A DNA stretch of 11,244 nucleotides. Origin: Gammaproteobacteria bacterium. GTDB taxonomy: Bacteria; Pseudomonadota; Gammaproteobacteria; Steroidobacterales; Steroidobacteraceae. A program made the translations under genes and the position numbers. Of the stretch, positions 1 through 6,649 are shown one piece after another. Position 1 is the first letter of the stretch. Each line of letters opens with the position of its first letter. The notes under the pieces were generated by a model that was not told the origin of the DNA, did not search any database, and saw nothing but the letters and a program-made list of their open reading frames with translations. Location: NCBI GenBank assembly GCA_030830595.1, contig JAURMS010000213.1, forward strand, positions 1 through 11,244, written 5' to 3'.

Positions 1-578
1 CGACGCTGGCCGAGGAGATGGGTGTACTGCAGGAGCGCATCACCTCCACCAAGACCGGCTCGATCACCTCCATCCAGGCGGTCTACGTGCCGGCAGACGA
101 CCTGACCGACCCGTCGCCTGCCACAACCTTCGCCCACCTTGATGCGACCGTGGTGCTCTCGCGCCAGATCGCGGCGCTGGGCATCTATCCGGCGGTGGAC
201 CCGCTGGATTCCACCAGCCGCCAGCTGGATCCGCTGATCATCGGCGAGGACCACTACCAGACCGCCCGTGGCGTGCAGGCTATCCTGCAGCGCTACAAGG
301 AACTGCAGGACATCATCGCCATCCTCGGCATGGACGAGCTCTCGGAAGAGGACAAGCGCACCGTGTCCCGCGCGCGCAAGATCCAGCGCTTCCTGTCGCA
401 GCCCTTCCACGTCGCGGAAGTGTTCACCGGCAGCCCGGGCAAGTACGTGTCGCTGAAGGACACCATCCGCGGCTTCAAGGCGATCATCGCCGGCGAGTGC
501 GATGCGCTGCCGGAGCAGGCCTTCTACATGGTCGGCACCATCGAAGAGGCCATGGAAAAGGCCAAGACCCTGACCTGA
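1..578 (+). CDS. atpD: F1 ATP synthase beta subunit, C-terminal part (5' end outside window)
   Basis: This is the catalytic beta subunit of the F1 sector, which makes ATP from ADP and phosphate on the cytoplasmic face of the inner membrane. Only the last 191 residues are present. The reading frame is open from position 3, and the ATG at 18 is internal because family-typical residues (TLAEEMGVLQERI) run through it. Visible conserved stretches are the STKTGSITSIQAVYVPADDLTDP segment, the LSRQIAALGIYPAVDPLDSTSR segment, HYQTARGVQAILQRYKELQDIIAILG, and the DELSEED motif (DELSEED-loop helix) that contacts the gamma subunit. The end, GTIEEAMEKAKTL, is a normal C-terminus. The stop codon is 7 nt before atpC, so the two are cotranscribed as the end of an atp operon. 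Nothing is broken. The Walker A/B region lies upstream of the window. Confidence 0.98.
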   Translation, partial: TLAEEMGVLQERITSTKTGSITSIQAVYVPADDLTDPSPATTFAHLDATVVLSRQIAALGIYPAVDPLDSTSRQLDPLIIGEDHYQTARGVQAILQRYKELQDIIAILGMDELSEEDKRTVSRARKIQRFLSQPFHVAEVFTGSPGKYVSLKDTIRGFKAIIAGECDALPEQAFYMVGTIEEAMEKAKTLT

Positions 579-585
579 GATCACC

Positions 586-1014
586 ATGGCCAACACCATC
601 CACGTCGACATCGTCAGCGCCGAGGGCGAAATCCACTCCGGAGAAGCGGAGATGGTGTTCGTGCCCGCCGTGCAGGGCGAGATCGGCATCGCGCCGCGTC
701 ACGCCCCGCTGCTCACCACGCTCAAGACGGGTGAGGTACGGGTGAAGCCGGCCGGCGGCGGCGAGGAGCTGTGGTTCTGGGTGGGTGGCGGTGCACTCGA
801 GGTGCAGCCGCACCTGGTGACCGTGCTGGCCGATACCGCAGCGCGTGCCAAGGACCTCGACGAGGCGGCCGCACTTGCCGCCAAGCAACGGGCCGAGGAA
901 GCCCTCAAGGACCGCACCGGGGCCATGGAAATCGCCGAGGCCCAGGCCGAGCTGGTCCGTGCCGCGGCCCAGCTGAAGGCCATCGAGAAGCTTCGCAAGC
1001 TGCGTAACGGCTGA
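586..1014 (+). CDS. atpC: F1 ATP synthase epsilon subunit
   Basis: This is the 142-residue epsilon subunit of F1, part of the central rotor stalk and an intrinsic inhibitor of ATP hydrolysis. The length is normal for proteobacteria. The N-terminal beta-sandwich (about residues 1-86) carries the expected pattern: IHVDIVSAEGEIHSGEAEMVFVPAVQGEIGIAPRHAPLLT, then GALEVQPHLVTVLADTA. The C-terminal part (about 88-140) is a helical hairpin rich in Ala, Glu and Lys that ends in KLRKLR. The start ATG at 586 lies 7 nt after the atpD stop with only a weak purine stretch before it, so translation is probably coupled to atpD. It is the last atp gene. The next gene, glmU, starts 40 nt downstream. Confidence 0.97.
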   Translation: MANTIHVDIVSAEGEIHSGEAEMVFVPAVQGEIGIAPRHAPLLTTLKTGEVRVKPAGGGEELWFWVGGGALEVQPHLVTVLADTAARAKDLDEAAALAAKQRAEEALKDRTGAMEIAEAQAELVRAAAQLKAIEKLRKLRNG

Positions 1015-1042
1015 TCGGGCCCGGGGCGGGAAGCCCGTGCGC

Positions 1043-1048
1043 TACAAT
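1043..1048 (+). promoter_or_regulatory. Candidate -10 element (TACAAT) for a leaderless glmU transcript
   Basis: TACAAT matches the sigma70 -10 consensus at five of six positions and ends 6 nt before the glmU ATG at 1055. A start point about 7 nt downstream would place the mRNA 5' end at or next to the start codon. No Shine-Dalgarno-like sequence precedes this ATG, which fits a leaderless message. No convincing -35 box is visible 16-18 nt upstream, which weakens the call. If real, glmU could be expressed separately from the atp operon. Confidence 0.4.
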
Positions 1049-1054
1049 CCCTCC

Positions 1055-2419
1055 ATGCCGCTATCGGTCGTGATCCTGGCCGCCGGTCAGGGCAAGCGTA
1101 TGCAGAGCGACCTGCCCAAGGTCCTGCACCCCGTCGCCGGCCGCCCCATGCTCTCCCACGTCATCGACTGCGCCCGCGCGCTCGAGCCGGCAGCGACACA
1201 CGTCGTCCATGGTCACGGCGCGGAGGCAGTGCGTAGCGCGCTGGCCGATGCGCCAGTCGGGTGGGTGCTGCAGGCCGAGCAGCTGGGAACCGGGCATGCC
1301 GTGATGCAGGCCGCCGGCCAACTGCCCGACGACCACCTGGTGCTGGTCCTCTACGGCGACGTCCCGTTGATACGGCCCGACAGCCTGCGACCGCTCCTGG
1401 AGCGGGCCGCGCAGGGCGCGCTGGCGCTGCTGTCGGTCAGGCTGCCTGATCCGGCCGGTTATGGCCGGGTGCTGCGCGACAACACCGGGCGCGTCTACCG
1501 GGTGGTGGAGCACAAGGACGCCACCCGCAAGGAGCAGGCGGTGGATGAATGCAACACCGGGCTCATGGCCATGCCGGCCGCCGCCCTCAAGGGCTGGCTC
1601 GGGCGTCTCTCCAATGACAACGCGCAGGGTGAGTACTACCTCACGGACCTGGTTGCCATGGCGGTGAAGGATGGCGTTCCCGTGGAGGCCGTCGAAGCCC
1701 CCACCATCAGCGAGGTCATGGGCGTGAACGACAAGCTGCAGCTGGCCGAGGCAGAAACCGCCTTCCGTCGTCGCGAGGCGGAGGCCCTGATGCGGGCCGG
1801 CGTCACCCTGATCGACCCAACCCGCTTCGACCTGCGCGGGCGCCTGAGTCACGGGCGCGACGTCGAGCTGGACGTCAACGTGATCATCGAGGGGGAGGTC
1901 GTCCTGGGCGATCGCGTACGCATCGGTCCCAACGTGGTGCTGCGTGATTGCACCATCGGCCCGGACACGCAGGTGCATGCTCATTGCGTCATTGAAAAAA
2001 GCCGGGTGGGTGGTGCCTGCAGCATTGGCCCGTTCGCTCGCCTTCGGCCTGGCAACGAGTTGTCAGACGGTGTTCATATCGGCAACTTTGTTGAACTCAA
2101 GAACAGTCGAATCGGCGAGGGCAGCAAGTCGAATCACCTCACCTACCTCGGCGATGCCGACGTGGGCAGCCGGGTGAACGTCGGCGCCGGCACCGTCACC
2201 TGCAATTACGACGGCGCCAACAAGCATCGCACCACCATAGGCGATCGCGCCTTCATCGGCTCCGGAAGCATGCTGGTGGCGCCCATCGAGATCGGCGAGG
2301 GCGCCACCATCGGCGCCGGCTCCACGCTGACCAAGAACGCCCCGCCGGACAAGCTGACCCTTGAGCGATCGAAGCAGCTCACGCTGGATGGCTGGAAGCG
2401 GCCGGTCAAGAAGACCTAG
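1055..2419 (+). CDS. glmU: Bifunctional N-acetylglucosamine-1-phosphate uridyltransferase / glucosamine-1-phosphate acetyltransferase
   Basis: This cytoplasmic enzyme acetylates glucosamine-1-phosphate with acetyl-CoA and then couples the product to UTP. The UDP-GlcNAc formed feeds peptidoglycan and LPS synthesis. The 454 residues are close to the E. coli length. The N-terminal nucleotidyltransferase domain (about 1-228) starts with LAAGQGKRM and LPKVLH (residues 8-25), with LYGDVPLI for metal and nucleotide binding and EHKDAT further on. The C-terminal left-handed beta-helix (from about 250) shows hexapeptide repeats and the acetyltransferase active-site region KSNHLTYLGDADVG and NVGAGTVTCNYDG. 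An in-frame GTG at 1037 is possible, but family proteins begin at MPLSVVILAAG, so I chose the ATG at 1055. glmS follows after 17 nt, placing two enzymes of one pathway together. Codons around 1980-2110 look more AT-rich than the rest. Confidence 0.97.
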   Translation: MPLSVVILAAGQGKRMQSDLPKVLHPVAGRPMLSHVIDCARALEPAATHVVHGHGAEAVRSALADAPVGWVLQAEQLGTGHAVMQAAGQLPDDHLVLVLYGDVPLIRPDSLRPLLERAAQGALALLSVRLPDPAGYGRVLRDNTGRVYRVVEHKDATRKEQAVDECNTGLMAMPAAALKGWLGRLSNDNAQGEYYLTDLVAMAVKDGVPVEAVEAPTISEVMGVNDKLQLAEAETAFRRREAEALMRAGVTLIDPTRFDLRGRLSHGRDVELDVNVIIEGEVVLGDRVRIGPNVVLRDCTIGPDTQVHAHCVIEKSRVGGACSIGPFARLRPGNELSDGVHIGNFVELKNSRIGEGSKSNHLTYLGDADVGSRVNVGAGTVTCNYDGANKHRTTIGDRAFIGSGSMLVAPIEIGEGATIGAGSTLTKNAPPDKLTLERSKQLTLDGWKRPVKKT

Positions 2420-2421
2420 GC

Positions 2422-2428
2422 AGGGAGG
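2422..2428 (+). promoter_or_regulatory. Strong ribosome binding site of glmS
   Basis: AGGGAGG lies 8 nt before the glmS ATG at 2437, in the 17-nt gap after glmU. It fixes the start so that the next codon is the catalytic cysteine. There is no room in this gap for a glmS ribozyme or a long regulated leader. Confidence 0.75.
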
Positions 2429-2436
2429 CCGGACAT

Positions 2437-4272
2437 ATGTGTGGCATCGTGGGTGCGGTGGCAGACCGGGATATCGTTCCGGTGCTGGTAGAGGGTCTGC
2501 AGCGACTGGAGTACCGCGGCTATGATTCCGCGGGGTTGGCCGTGCTCGAGGCCACTGGCCACGTGCGCCGCCTGCGCGCCGTGGGCAAGGTACAACGCTT
2601 GCGCGATGCGCTGGCCGCTGAACCTGCCTCGGCCATGCTCGGCATTGCCCACACCCGCTGGGCCACCCATGGCGTACCGAGCGACCGCAACGCGCATCCG
2701 CACATTTCGCGTGACGGCGTGGCCATCGTCCACAACGGCATCATCGAGAATCACGATGTGCTGCGTGCCGACCTGAAGGCCCGCGGCTACGAATTCACCT
2801 CGGATACCGACAGCGAGGTCATCGCGCACCGTGTGCACCTGCACCTCGACGCAGGCCTGGCCCTGTTCGAGGCGGTCAAGGCGACGGTCCGCGAACTGCA
2901 CGGTGCCTATGCGCTGGCAGTGATGTCCGAGCGCGAGCCTGATACGGTGGTGGTCGCCCGCGCTGGCTGCCCGGTGGTCATCGGCATCGCCGACGACGGC
3001 CACTACGTTGCCTCTGACGTCTCGGCCTTGCTCCCGGTCACGCGCCAGTTCATGTTCCTGGAGGAGGGCGACGTGGCCGCCCTGCACCGCCGTTCCATCG
3101 AACTGGTGGATCGTGAGGGCCAGCCTGCCACGCGGCCCATACGTGAAAGCGAGCTCGATGCCGATGCAGTCGAGCGTGGTGAATATCCCCACTACATGCT
3201 CAAGGAAATCCACGAGCAGCCCCGTGCCGTGGCGCAGACGCTGGAAGAGCGGGTAGTCGGCGGACGCCTGCTGGATGCCGCCTTCGGGCCAGCGGCTATC
3301 GAGGCCCTGCAGAAGGTGCGCGCCGTGCAGATCGTGGCCTGTGGCACCAGCTTTCATGCCGGGAGCGTGGCCCGCTACTTCATCGAGCAGCTGGCCCGCA
3401 TGCCCTGCTGGGTGGATATCGCCAGCGAGTTCCGCTACCGCCAGCCGGTGGTGCCGCCCGATACGCTGTTCGTCACCATCTCCCAGTCGGGCGAGACGGC
3501 CGATACCCTGGCCGCGCTGCGCCTCGCCCGCGAGCAGGGTTACCTGGCTACGCTGGCGATCTGCAACGTGCCGGAAAGTTCGCTGGTGCGGGAGTCCGAC
3601 CTGGTGCTCCTGACTCGCGCCGGTCCCGAGATCGGGGTGGCCTCCACCAAGGCCTTCACCACGCAGCTGGCGGCCTTGGGCCTCCTCGTGGTGGCGCTGG
3701 CCAAGCGTTCCGGCATCGACTCCGAGCGCGAGGGGCAGCTGGTCAATCGCCTGATCGAGGTGCCCGGCCATCTTGAGGCGGCGCTAGGCCTGGATGAAGC
3801 GGTGCGCGCCATGGCCGAGCGCATCAAGGACAAGCACCATGCGCTGTTCCTGGGGCGTGGAGCGATGTTCCCCATCGCCCAGGAAGGGGCGCTGAAGCTC
3901 AAGGAAATCTCCTACATCCACGCCGAGGCCTATGCCGCCGGCGAGCTGAAGCACGGCCCACTCGCGCTGGTGGATGCCGACATGCCGGTCATTGCCGTGG
4001 CGCCCAACAACGACCTGCTGGAGAAGCTACGCTCCAACCTCGAGGAAGTGCGGGCCCGCGGGGGTGAGCTTTACGTGTTCGCGGATCCGGAGTCCGGTAT
4101 CGAGCCTTCCCAGGGCGTGCACGTGATCACCATGCCGCGCCACGTCACCTACCTGCAGGCGCCGATCGTCTACACCGTGCCCCTGCAGCTACTCGCCTAC
4201 CACGTGGCCCTGCTGCGCGGCACCGACGTCGACCAGCCGAGGAACCTCGCCAAGAGCGTGACGGTGGAGTGA
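2437..4272 (+). CDS. glmS: Glutamine--fructose-6-phosphate aminotransferase (isomerizing)
   Basis: This enzyme makes glucosamine-6-phosphate from fructose-6-phosphate and glutamine, the committed step of amino-sugar synthesis, in the cytoplasm. The 611 residues match the family. The N-terminal glutamine amidotransferase domain (about 1-240) begins MCGIVGAV; Cys2 becomes the N-terminal nucleophile after Met removal. It continues with RLEYRGYDSAG, HTRWATHG and HNGIIEN. The C-terminal part holds two sugar-isomerase (SIS) domains: the first shows CGTSFHAG, EFRYR and the phosphate-binding SQSGETADT, and the second shows KEISYIHAEAYAAGELKHGPLALVD. The protein ends with the usual DQPRNLAKSVTVE, which carries the conserved C-terminal loop. 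It lies 17 nt after glmU, so the two are probably cotranscribed. Transcription would run into the hairpin at 4283-4304. No defects are seen. Confidence 0.98.
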   Translation: MCGIVGAVADRDIVPVLVEGLQRLEYRGYDSAGLAVLEATGHVRRLRAVGKVQRLRDALAAEPASAMLGIAHTRWATHGVPSDRNAHPHISRDGVAIVHNGIIENHDVLRADLKARGYEFTSDTDSEVIAHRVHLHLDAGLALFEAVKATVRELHGAYALAVMSEREPDTVVVARAGCPVVIGIADDGHYVASDVSALLPVTRQFMFLEEGDVAALHRRSIELVDREGQPATRPIRESELDADAVERGEYPHYMLKEIHEQPRAVAQTLEERVVGGRLLDAAFGPAAIEALQKVRAVQIVACGTSFHAGSVARYFIEQLARMPCWVDIASEFRYRQPVVPPDTLFVTISQSGETADTLAALRLAREQGYLATLAICNVPESSLVRESDLVLLTRAGPEIGVASTKAFTTQLAALGLLVVALAKRSGIDSEREGQLVNRLIEVPGHLEAALGLDEAVRAMAERIKDKHHALFLGRGAMFPIAQEGALKLKEISYIHAEAYAAGELKHGPLALVDADMPVIAVAPNNDLLEKLRSNLEEVRARGGELYVFADPESGIEPSQGVHVITMPRHVTYLQAPIVYTVPLQLLAYHVALLRGTDVDQPRNLAKSVTVE

Positions 4273-4282
4273 CAACCTTCTC

Positions 4283-4304
4283 GGGACGCTGCGAAGCAGG
4301 TCCC
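4283..4304. terminator. Compact hairpin between convergent glmS and arsC, candidate bidirectional terminator
   Basis: GGGAC (4283-4287) pairs with GTCCC (4300-4304), and CTGC (4289-4292) pairs with GCAG (4296-4299). There is one bulged G at 4288 and a GAA triloop. It starts 10 nt after the glmS stop and ends 7 nt before the last base of the convergent arsC gene, so it fills the only intergenic space on that side. There is no T-run on either strand. It is therefore not a textbook intrinsic terminator, although the position and stability suggest transcript-end formation or 3' end protection. Confidence 0.5.
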
Positions 4305-4311
4305 AACAGGG

Positions 4312-4806
4312 TCACTCCTTGGCAAGCTGCCTAGCGGCTGCCTGTAGGCCCGGACCCGCCAGCGCCTCGGGTGGCAGGGCCACCAGTCGAGACAGGCGCT
4401 CGCCGACCTGCTTCAGGGTCATGCGAAAGGCCAGTAGCTTGAGTTCATCGGGGGCGTCGCCCGCGCTGGGATCGGCGTAGCCCCAATGGGCGGTCGCGGG
4501 TGCGCCGGGAAAGTCCGGACAGACAGCGTCCGCCGCGCCGCAGACCGTGATGACGAGGTCGATGGCCGGTGCCGTCGGCCCCATGAATTCATCCCAGCTC
4601 TTGCTGCGCAGCCCATCCACCGCGATGCCAGCCTCCTTGAGGGCCTGGATGGCCAGCGGATTGGGCAGGCCGTTCGTACGTGGTTCGCTGCCAGCCGAAT
4701 AGGCGACGAAACGGCTTTCGCCGAGATGGTTCAGCATCGCCTCGGCCAGGATGCTGCGCGCACTGTTATGGGTGCACAGGAACAGCACCCGGATCGGGTT
4801 GGTCAT
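4312..4806 (-). CDS. arsC: Arsenate reductase, thioredoxin-coupled low-molecular-weight phosphatase type
   Basis: The 164-residue cytoplasmic protein belongs to the LMW tyrosine phosphatase fold. The N-terminal P-loop is CTHNSARS, with Cys11 and Arg17 as the CX5R pair. Residues Cys89 and Cys96 sit in VCGAADAVCPDFPG, spaced as the second and third cysteines of the thioredoxin-coupled ArsC relay. HWGYADPSAG (107-116) supplies the family's DP acid motif. Together these favour arsenate reduction (arsenate to arsenite, disulfide relay to thioredoxin) over protein-tyrosine dephosphorylation. I chose the ATG at 4806 because the family begins right at VLFLCTHNSARS; the upstream in-frame ATG at 4872 lies inside the preceding gene. 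It follows the squalene synthase-like gene by 16 nt, so it is probably cotranscribed. No ars regulator or arsenite efflux gene is next to it. Confidence 0.9.
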   Translation of the reverse strand: MTNPIRVLFLCTHNSARSILAEAMLNHLGESRFVAYSAGSEPRTNGLPNPLAIQALKEAGIAVDGLRSKSWDEFMGPTAPAIDLVITVCGAADAVCPDFPGAPATAHWGYADPSAGDAPDELKLLAFRMTLKQVGERLSRLVALPPEALAGPGLQAAARQLAKE

Positions 4807-4822
4807 GATGGGATGGAAATGT

Positions 4823-5875
4823 CTACTGGCCCGATGACGGCTTGATGACAGCGGGCAGCCCCCGGGCAGCATAGGAGAACATCAGCCGCAGCAGGGCATC
4901 GTTCGACGTCGCGAGGTTGCAGGCGGCCATCACCCGCCGGGCGATCGCTCGCTTCACCTTCACGTCCTCGCCCGAGGCGTACTCCGGGCTGGCGTGAATC
5001 CGCCGCAGCGTGAATAGGGCCAGCCCGATGCTCCACAGGCAGAACCGACGGATGGCGATCTCTTGCCTGGGCAACAGCAGTGTGTAGTCGAGCGCATCCC
5101 GCAAGTGACGGTGGGTGATGCCCAGCAGGCGATCCAGCCCCGGTTTGAACGCAGCCCGGTTCTCCACCGGGTCGAGCCGGTCGAGGTCATAGCCCACTGC
5201 CGCAAACACGTCGCGGGGCAGCCAGCAGGTGCCAAGGCGGTGGTCATCCCACAGGTCCTTCAGGATGTTGGTCATCTGCAGGCCCTGGCCGAAGGAGCGA
5301 GCCAGCGCCGCCATGTCGGCGTGCCGGGTGGCGATCTCGGGCGAGTAGTCGCAATACAGCTCGGTGAGCATCTCGCCGACCACGCCGGCCACCACGTAGC
5401 AATAGCGGTCGAGCGTGGCGAGATCCGGCAGGCCGTGCTGCTGGCCGCGACCCTGGAATTCCGGCATGCCCCGGCACATGATGCCGACGTGCTGGCGCAG
5501 GATCTCGCGCTGGCGCGTGGTGAAGCTGGCTGTCATGCCGATCACGTGTTCGGCCTCAGCCACCAGGTCGCGTTCGGCCGGCGGGGTCGTCTCGCCGAGC
5601 AGCGGGTGCAGGGTGGCTGCGAATTGCGCTGCCGGGACGGTGCCGTCCAGGGTCGCCAGGAACAGGTCCAACAAGGTGCGCTTGGCCGGGAGATCGAGAC
5701 CCGGGTGGTCCTCGATGGTGTCGGCGATCCGGCACAGCAGGTAGGCGTTGGCGACCACCTGGTCGAGCGGCTTGGGCAGCTGCGGGATGGCCAGCGCGAA
5801 GCTGCGCGAGACACCGGGCAGCAGCCGGGCCTGGAGCGCGGCCGGATCTGGCCCGGTGTGTAGTGGTGCGACCAT
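4823..5875 (-). CDS. Squalene/phytoene synthase family protein, eukaryote-like squalene synthase
   Basis: The 350-residue protein is an all-alpha trans-isoprenyl diphosphate synthase that joins two prenyl diphosphates head to head. SRSFALAIPQLP (23-34) is the substrate-binding signature. The first Asp-rich motif is DTIED (52-56), and the second lies in QMTNILKDLWDD (200-211). YCYVVAGVVGEMLTEL (158-173) strongly resembles the YC-x-VAG-VG block of squalene synthases. These match the eukaryotic-type squalene synthases also known in a few bacteria such as Methylococcus more than HpnC/HpnD or CrtB, so the likely product is squalene from farnesyl diphosphate, but phytoene-type activity is not excluded. 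I chose the ATG at 5875 because a purine-rich GGGGGAGAG lies 5 nt upstream and the open frame before it lacks family residues. No C-terminal membrane anchor is seen. No hopanoid or carotenoid genes adjoin it. Confidence 0.85.
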   Translation of the reverse strand: MVAPLHTGPDPAALQARLLPGVSRSFALAIPQLPKPLDQVVANAYLLCRIADTIEDHPGLDLPAKRTLLDLFLATLDGTVPAAQFAATLHPLLGETTPPAERDLVAEAEHVIGMTASFTTRQREILRQHVGIMCRGMPEFQGRGQQHGLPDLATLDRYCYVVAGVVGEMLTELYCDYSPEIATRHADMAALARSFGQGLQMTNILKDLWDDHRLGTCWLPRDVFAAVGYDLDRLDPVENRAAFKPGLDRLLGITHRHLRDALDYTLLLPRQEIAIRRFCLWSIGLALFTLRRIHASPEYASGEDVKVKRAIARRVMAACNLATSNDALLRLMFSYAARGLPAVIKPSSGQ

Positions 5876-5894
5876 GCGGACTCTCCCCCGCCCC

Positions 5895-5923
5895 AACTTA
5901 GCCCCTGCACCCGCGGCTGTCGA
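5895..5923 (-). promoter_or_regulatory. Candidate sigma70 promoter for the squalene synthase-arsC pair
   Basis: Reading on the minus strand, TCGACA (5923-5918, five of six to the -35 consensus) is followed after exactly 17 nt by TAAGTT (5900-5895) as a weaker -10. A start point near 5888 would give a short leader that begins at about the GGGGGAGAG ribosome binding site (5889-5881) in front of the ATG at 5875. The spacing and placement are good; the -10 match is only moderate. Confidence 0.5.
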
Positions 5924-5944
5924 GTGCCGAGGCTGGCCGCGCAT

Positions 5945-5950
5945 TAAGAT
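5945..5950 (+). promoter_or_regulatory. Candidate -10 element (TAAGAT) for the methyltransferase gene
   Basis: TAAGAT matches the -10 consensus at four positions (TA, AT) and ends 6 nt before the ATG at 5957, the same distance as the glmU hexamer. The gene lacks a good Shine-Dalgarno sequence, so a leaderless transcript is plausible. No clear -35 box is seen. It shares an 81-bp intergenic region with the divergent promoter on the other strand. Confidence 0.35.
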
Positions 5951-5956
5951 GGACCC

Positions 5957-6553
5957 ATGCGCTTCGATGCCGAGTACTACCGACGCTACTACCGGGACCC
6001 GGAGACCCGCATCAGCACGCCCGCGGAGCAGGCCCGCATCGCCACCCTGGCCTGCGCCTACACCGCAAGCCTGGGCTTTCGCGTGCGCCGGGTGCTGGAC
6101 GCGGGCTGTGGACTGGGCCACATGCGGCGGCCAATCCAGCGGTTTTTCCGCGGCGTTCGTTATGTGGGGCTGGAACCCAGTGACTATCTCGCCCGCCGCT
6201 ACGGCTGGGTCCAGTCGCCGCTGGAGGACTTCACCAGCCAGGAGCCCTTCGATCTGATCATCTGTCATGACGTGTTGCAGTATCTGGATGACCGGCGGGC
6301 AGCGCGGGCGATTGCCAACCTGGGTCGCCTGAGTGCAGGCGCGGTGTACCTGACCTGCCTGACCCTCGAGGACTGGCGCCGTCATGCGGACCGGAGCCGC
6401 AGTGACGGCGGCGTGTTCCTGCGGCCCGCCGACTGGTATCGCCGGCGACTGGGCCGCCTGTTTCGGCCCTTGGGGGCGGGGCTCCTGGTCAGGCGAGGCT
6501 ACGCACCGGTGCTCTGGGAGCTGGAGCGCTGCTGGCCGGCCCGCAGCCCTTGA
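5957..6553 (+). CDS. Small class I SAM-dependent methyltransferase, substrate unknown
   Basis: The 198-residue cytoplasmic protein has a Rossmann-fold methyltransferase core. Motif I is VLDAGCGLG (46-54), the glycine loop that holds S-adenosylmethionine. Motif II is YVGLEPS (69-75), with Glu73 placed to bind the ribose. FDLIICHDVLQYLDD (98-112) is the motif IV/post-motif region seen in ubiE/BioC-like enzymes. The N-terminus MRFDAEYYRRYYRDPETRI and the C-terminal FLRPADWYRRRLGRLFRPLGAGLLVRRGY look like the conserved flanks of an uncharacterised proteobacterial family. The substrate cannot be read from the sequence; the Arg-rich C-terminus might contact a nucleic acid or phosphate group, which is a guess. 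It is transcribed away from the squalene synthase gene. The next gene is 96 nt downstream, so it may be a single-gene unit. Confidence 0.85.
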   Translation: MRFDAEYYRRYYRDPETRISTPAEQARIATLACAYTASLGFRVRRVLDAGCGLGHMRRPIQRFFRGVRYVGLEPSDYLARRYGWVQSPLEDFTSQEPFDLIICHDVLQYLDDRRAARAIANLGRLSAGAVYLTCLTLEDWRRHADRSRSDGGVFLRPADWYRRRLGRLFRPLGAGLLVRRGYAPVLWELERCWPARSP

Positions 6554-6578
6554 CGGGAGCCGTCGGGGCTGGCACAAA
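6550..6578 (+). promoter_or_regulatory. Candidate promoter for the lipoprotein-hydrolase pair
   Basis: TTGACG (6550-6555, five of six to the -35 consensus) overlaps the methyltransferase stop codon. After 17 nt it is followed by CACAAA (6573-6578), a poor -10 hexamer, but one preceded by TG in the extended -10 position. The start would lie about 65 nt before the lipoprotein ATG. A small inverted repeat, ACCGG-CTG-CCGGT (6602-6614), falls in the resulting leader. Confidence 0.3.
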
Positions 6579-6649
6579 CCGGGCTGGGAAACGGCGGCCA
6601 GACCGGCTGCCGGTTCGCGTCATTACAAGCAGAAGGGAGCAGTCCTGAC

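Noticed and set aside
1016..1037. GC-rich inverted repeats between atpC and glmU as an atp operon terminator
   Set aside because: The possible stems (CGGGC/GCCCG, GGGC/GCCC) are short and alternative, with no T-run. They fit random pairing in GC-rich DNA and overlap the candidate -10 region.
1061..1984. Minus-strand open frame of 307 codons antisense to glmU
   Set aside because: It has the same shadow character and no recognisable domain, and glmU is clearly the real gene.
2420..2436. glmS ribozyme or riboswitch before glmS
   Set aside because: Only 17 nt separate glmU and glmS, which is far too short for the ribozyme known from Gram-positive bacteria.
2416..3771. Long minus-strand open frame of 451 codons antisense to glmS
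   Set aside because: The composition is His/Gly/Gln-rich with no family motif, and it lies entirely opposite an unmistakable glmS. It is a shadow of GC-rich codon bias.
5063..5863. Plus-strand open frame of 266 codons opposite the squalene synthase gene
   Set aside because: No motif and shadow composition; the minus-strand protein has complete catalytic motifs.
5876..6577. N-terminal extension of the squalene synthase frame (234 residues upstream)
   Set aside because: The extension runs antisense to the methyltransferase gene and shows no family similarity. A good ribosome binding site and promoter precede the internal ATG at 5875.
6601..6615. ACCGG-CTG-CCGGT repeat as a methyltransferase terminator
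   Set aside because: The stem is only five pairs with a triloop and no T-run follows. It is mentioned only as part of the possible lipoprotein leader.
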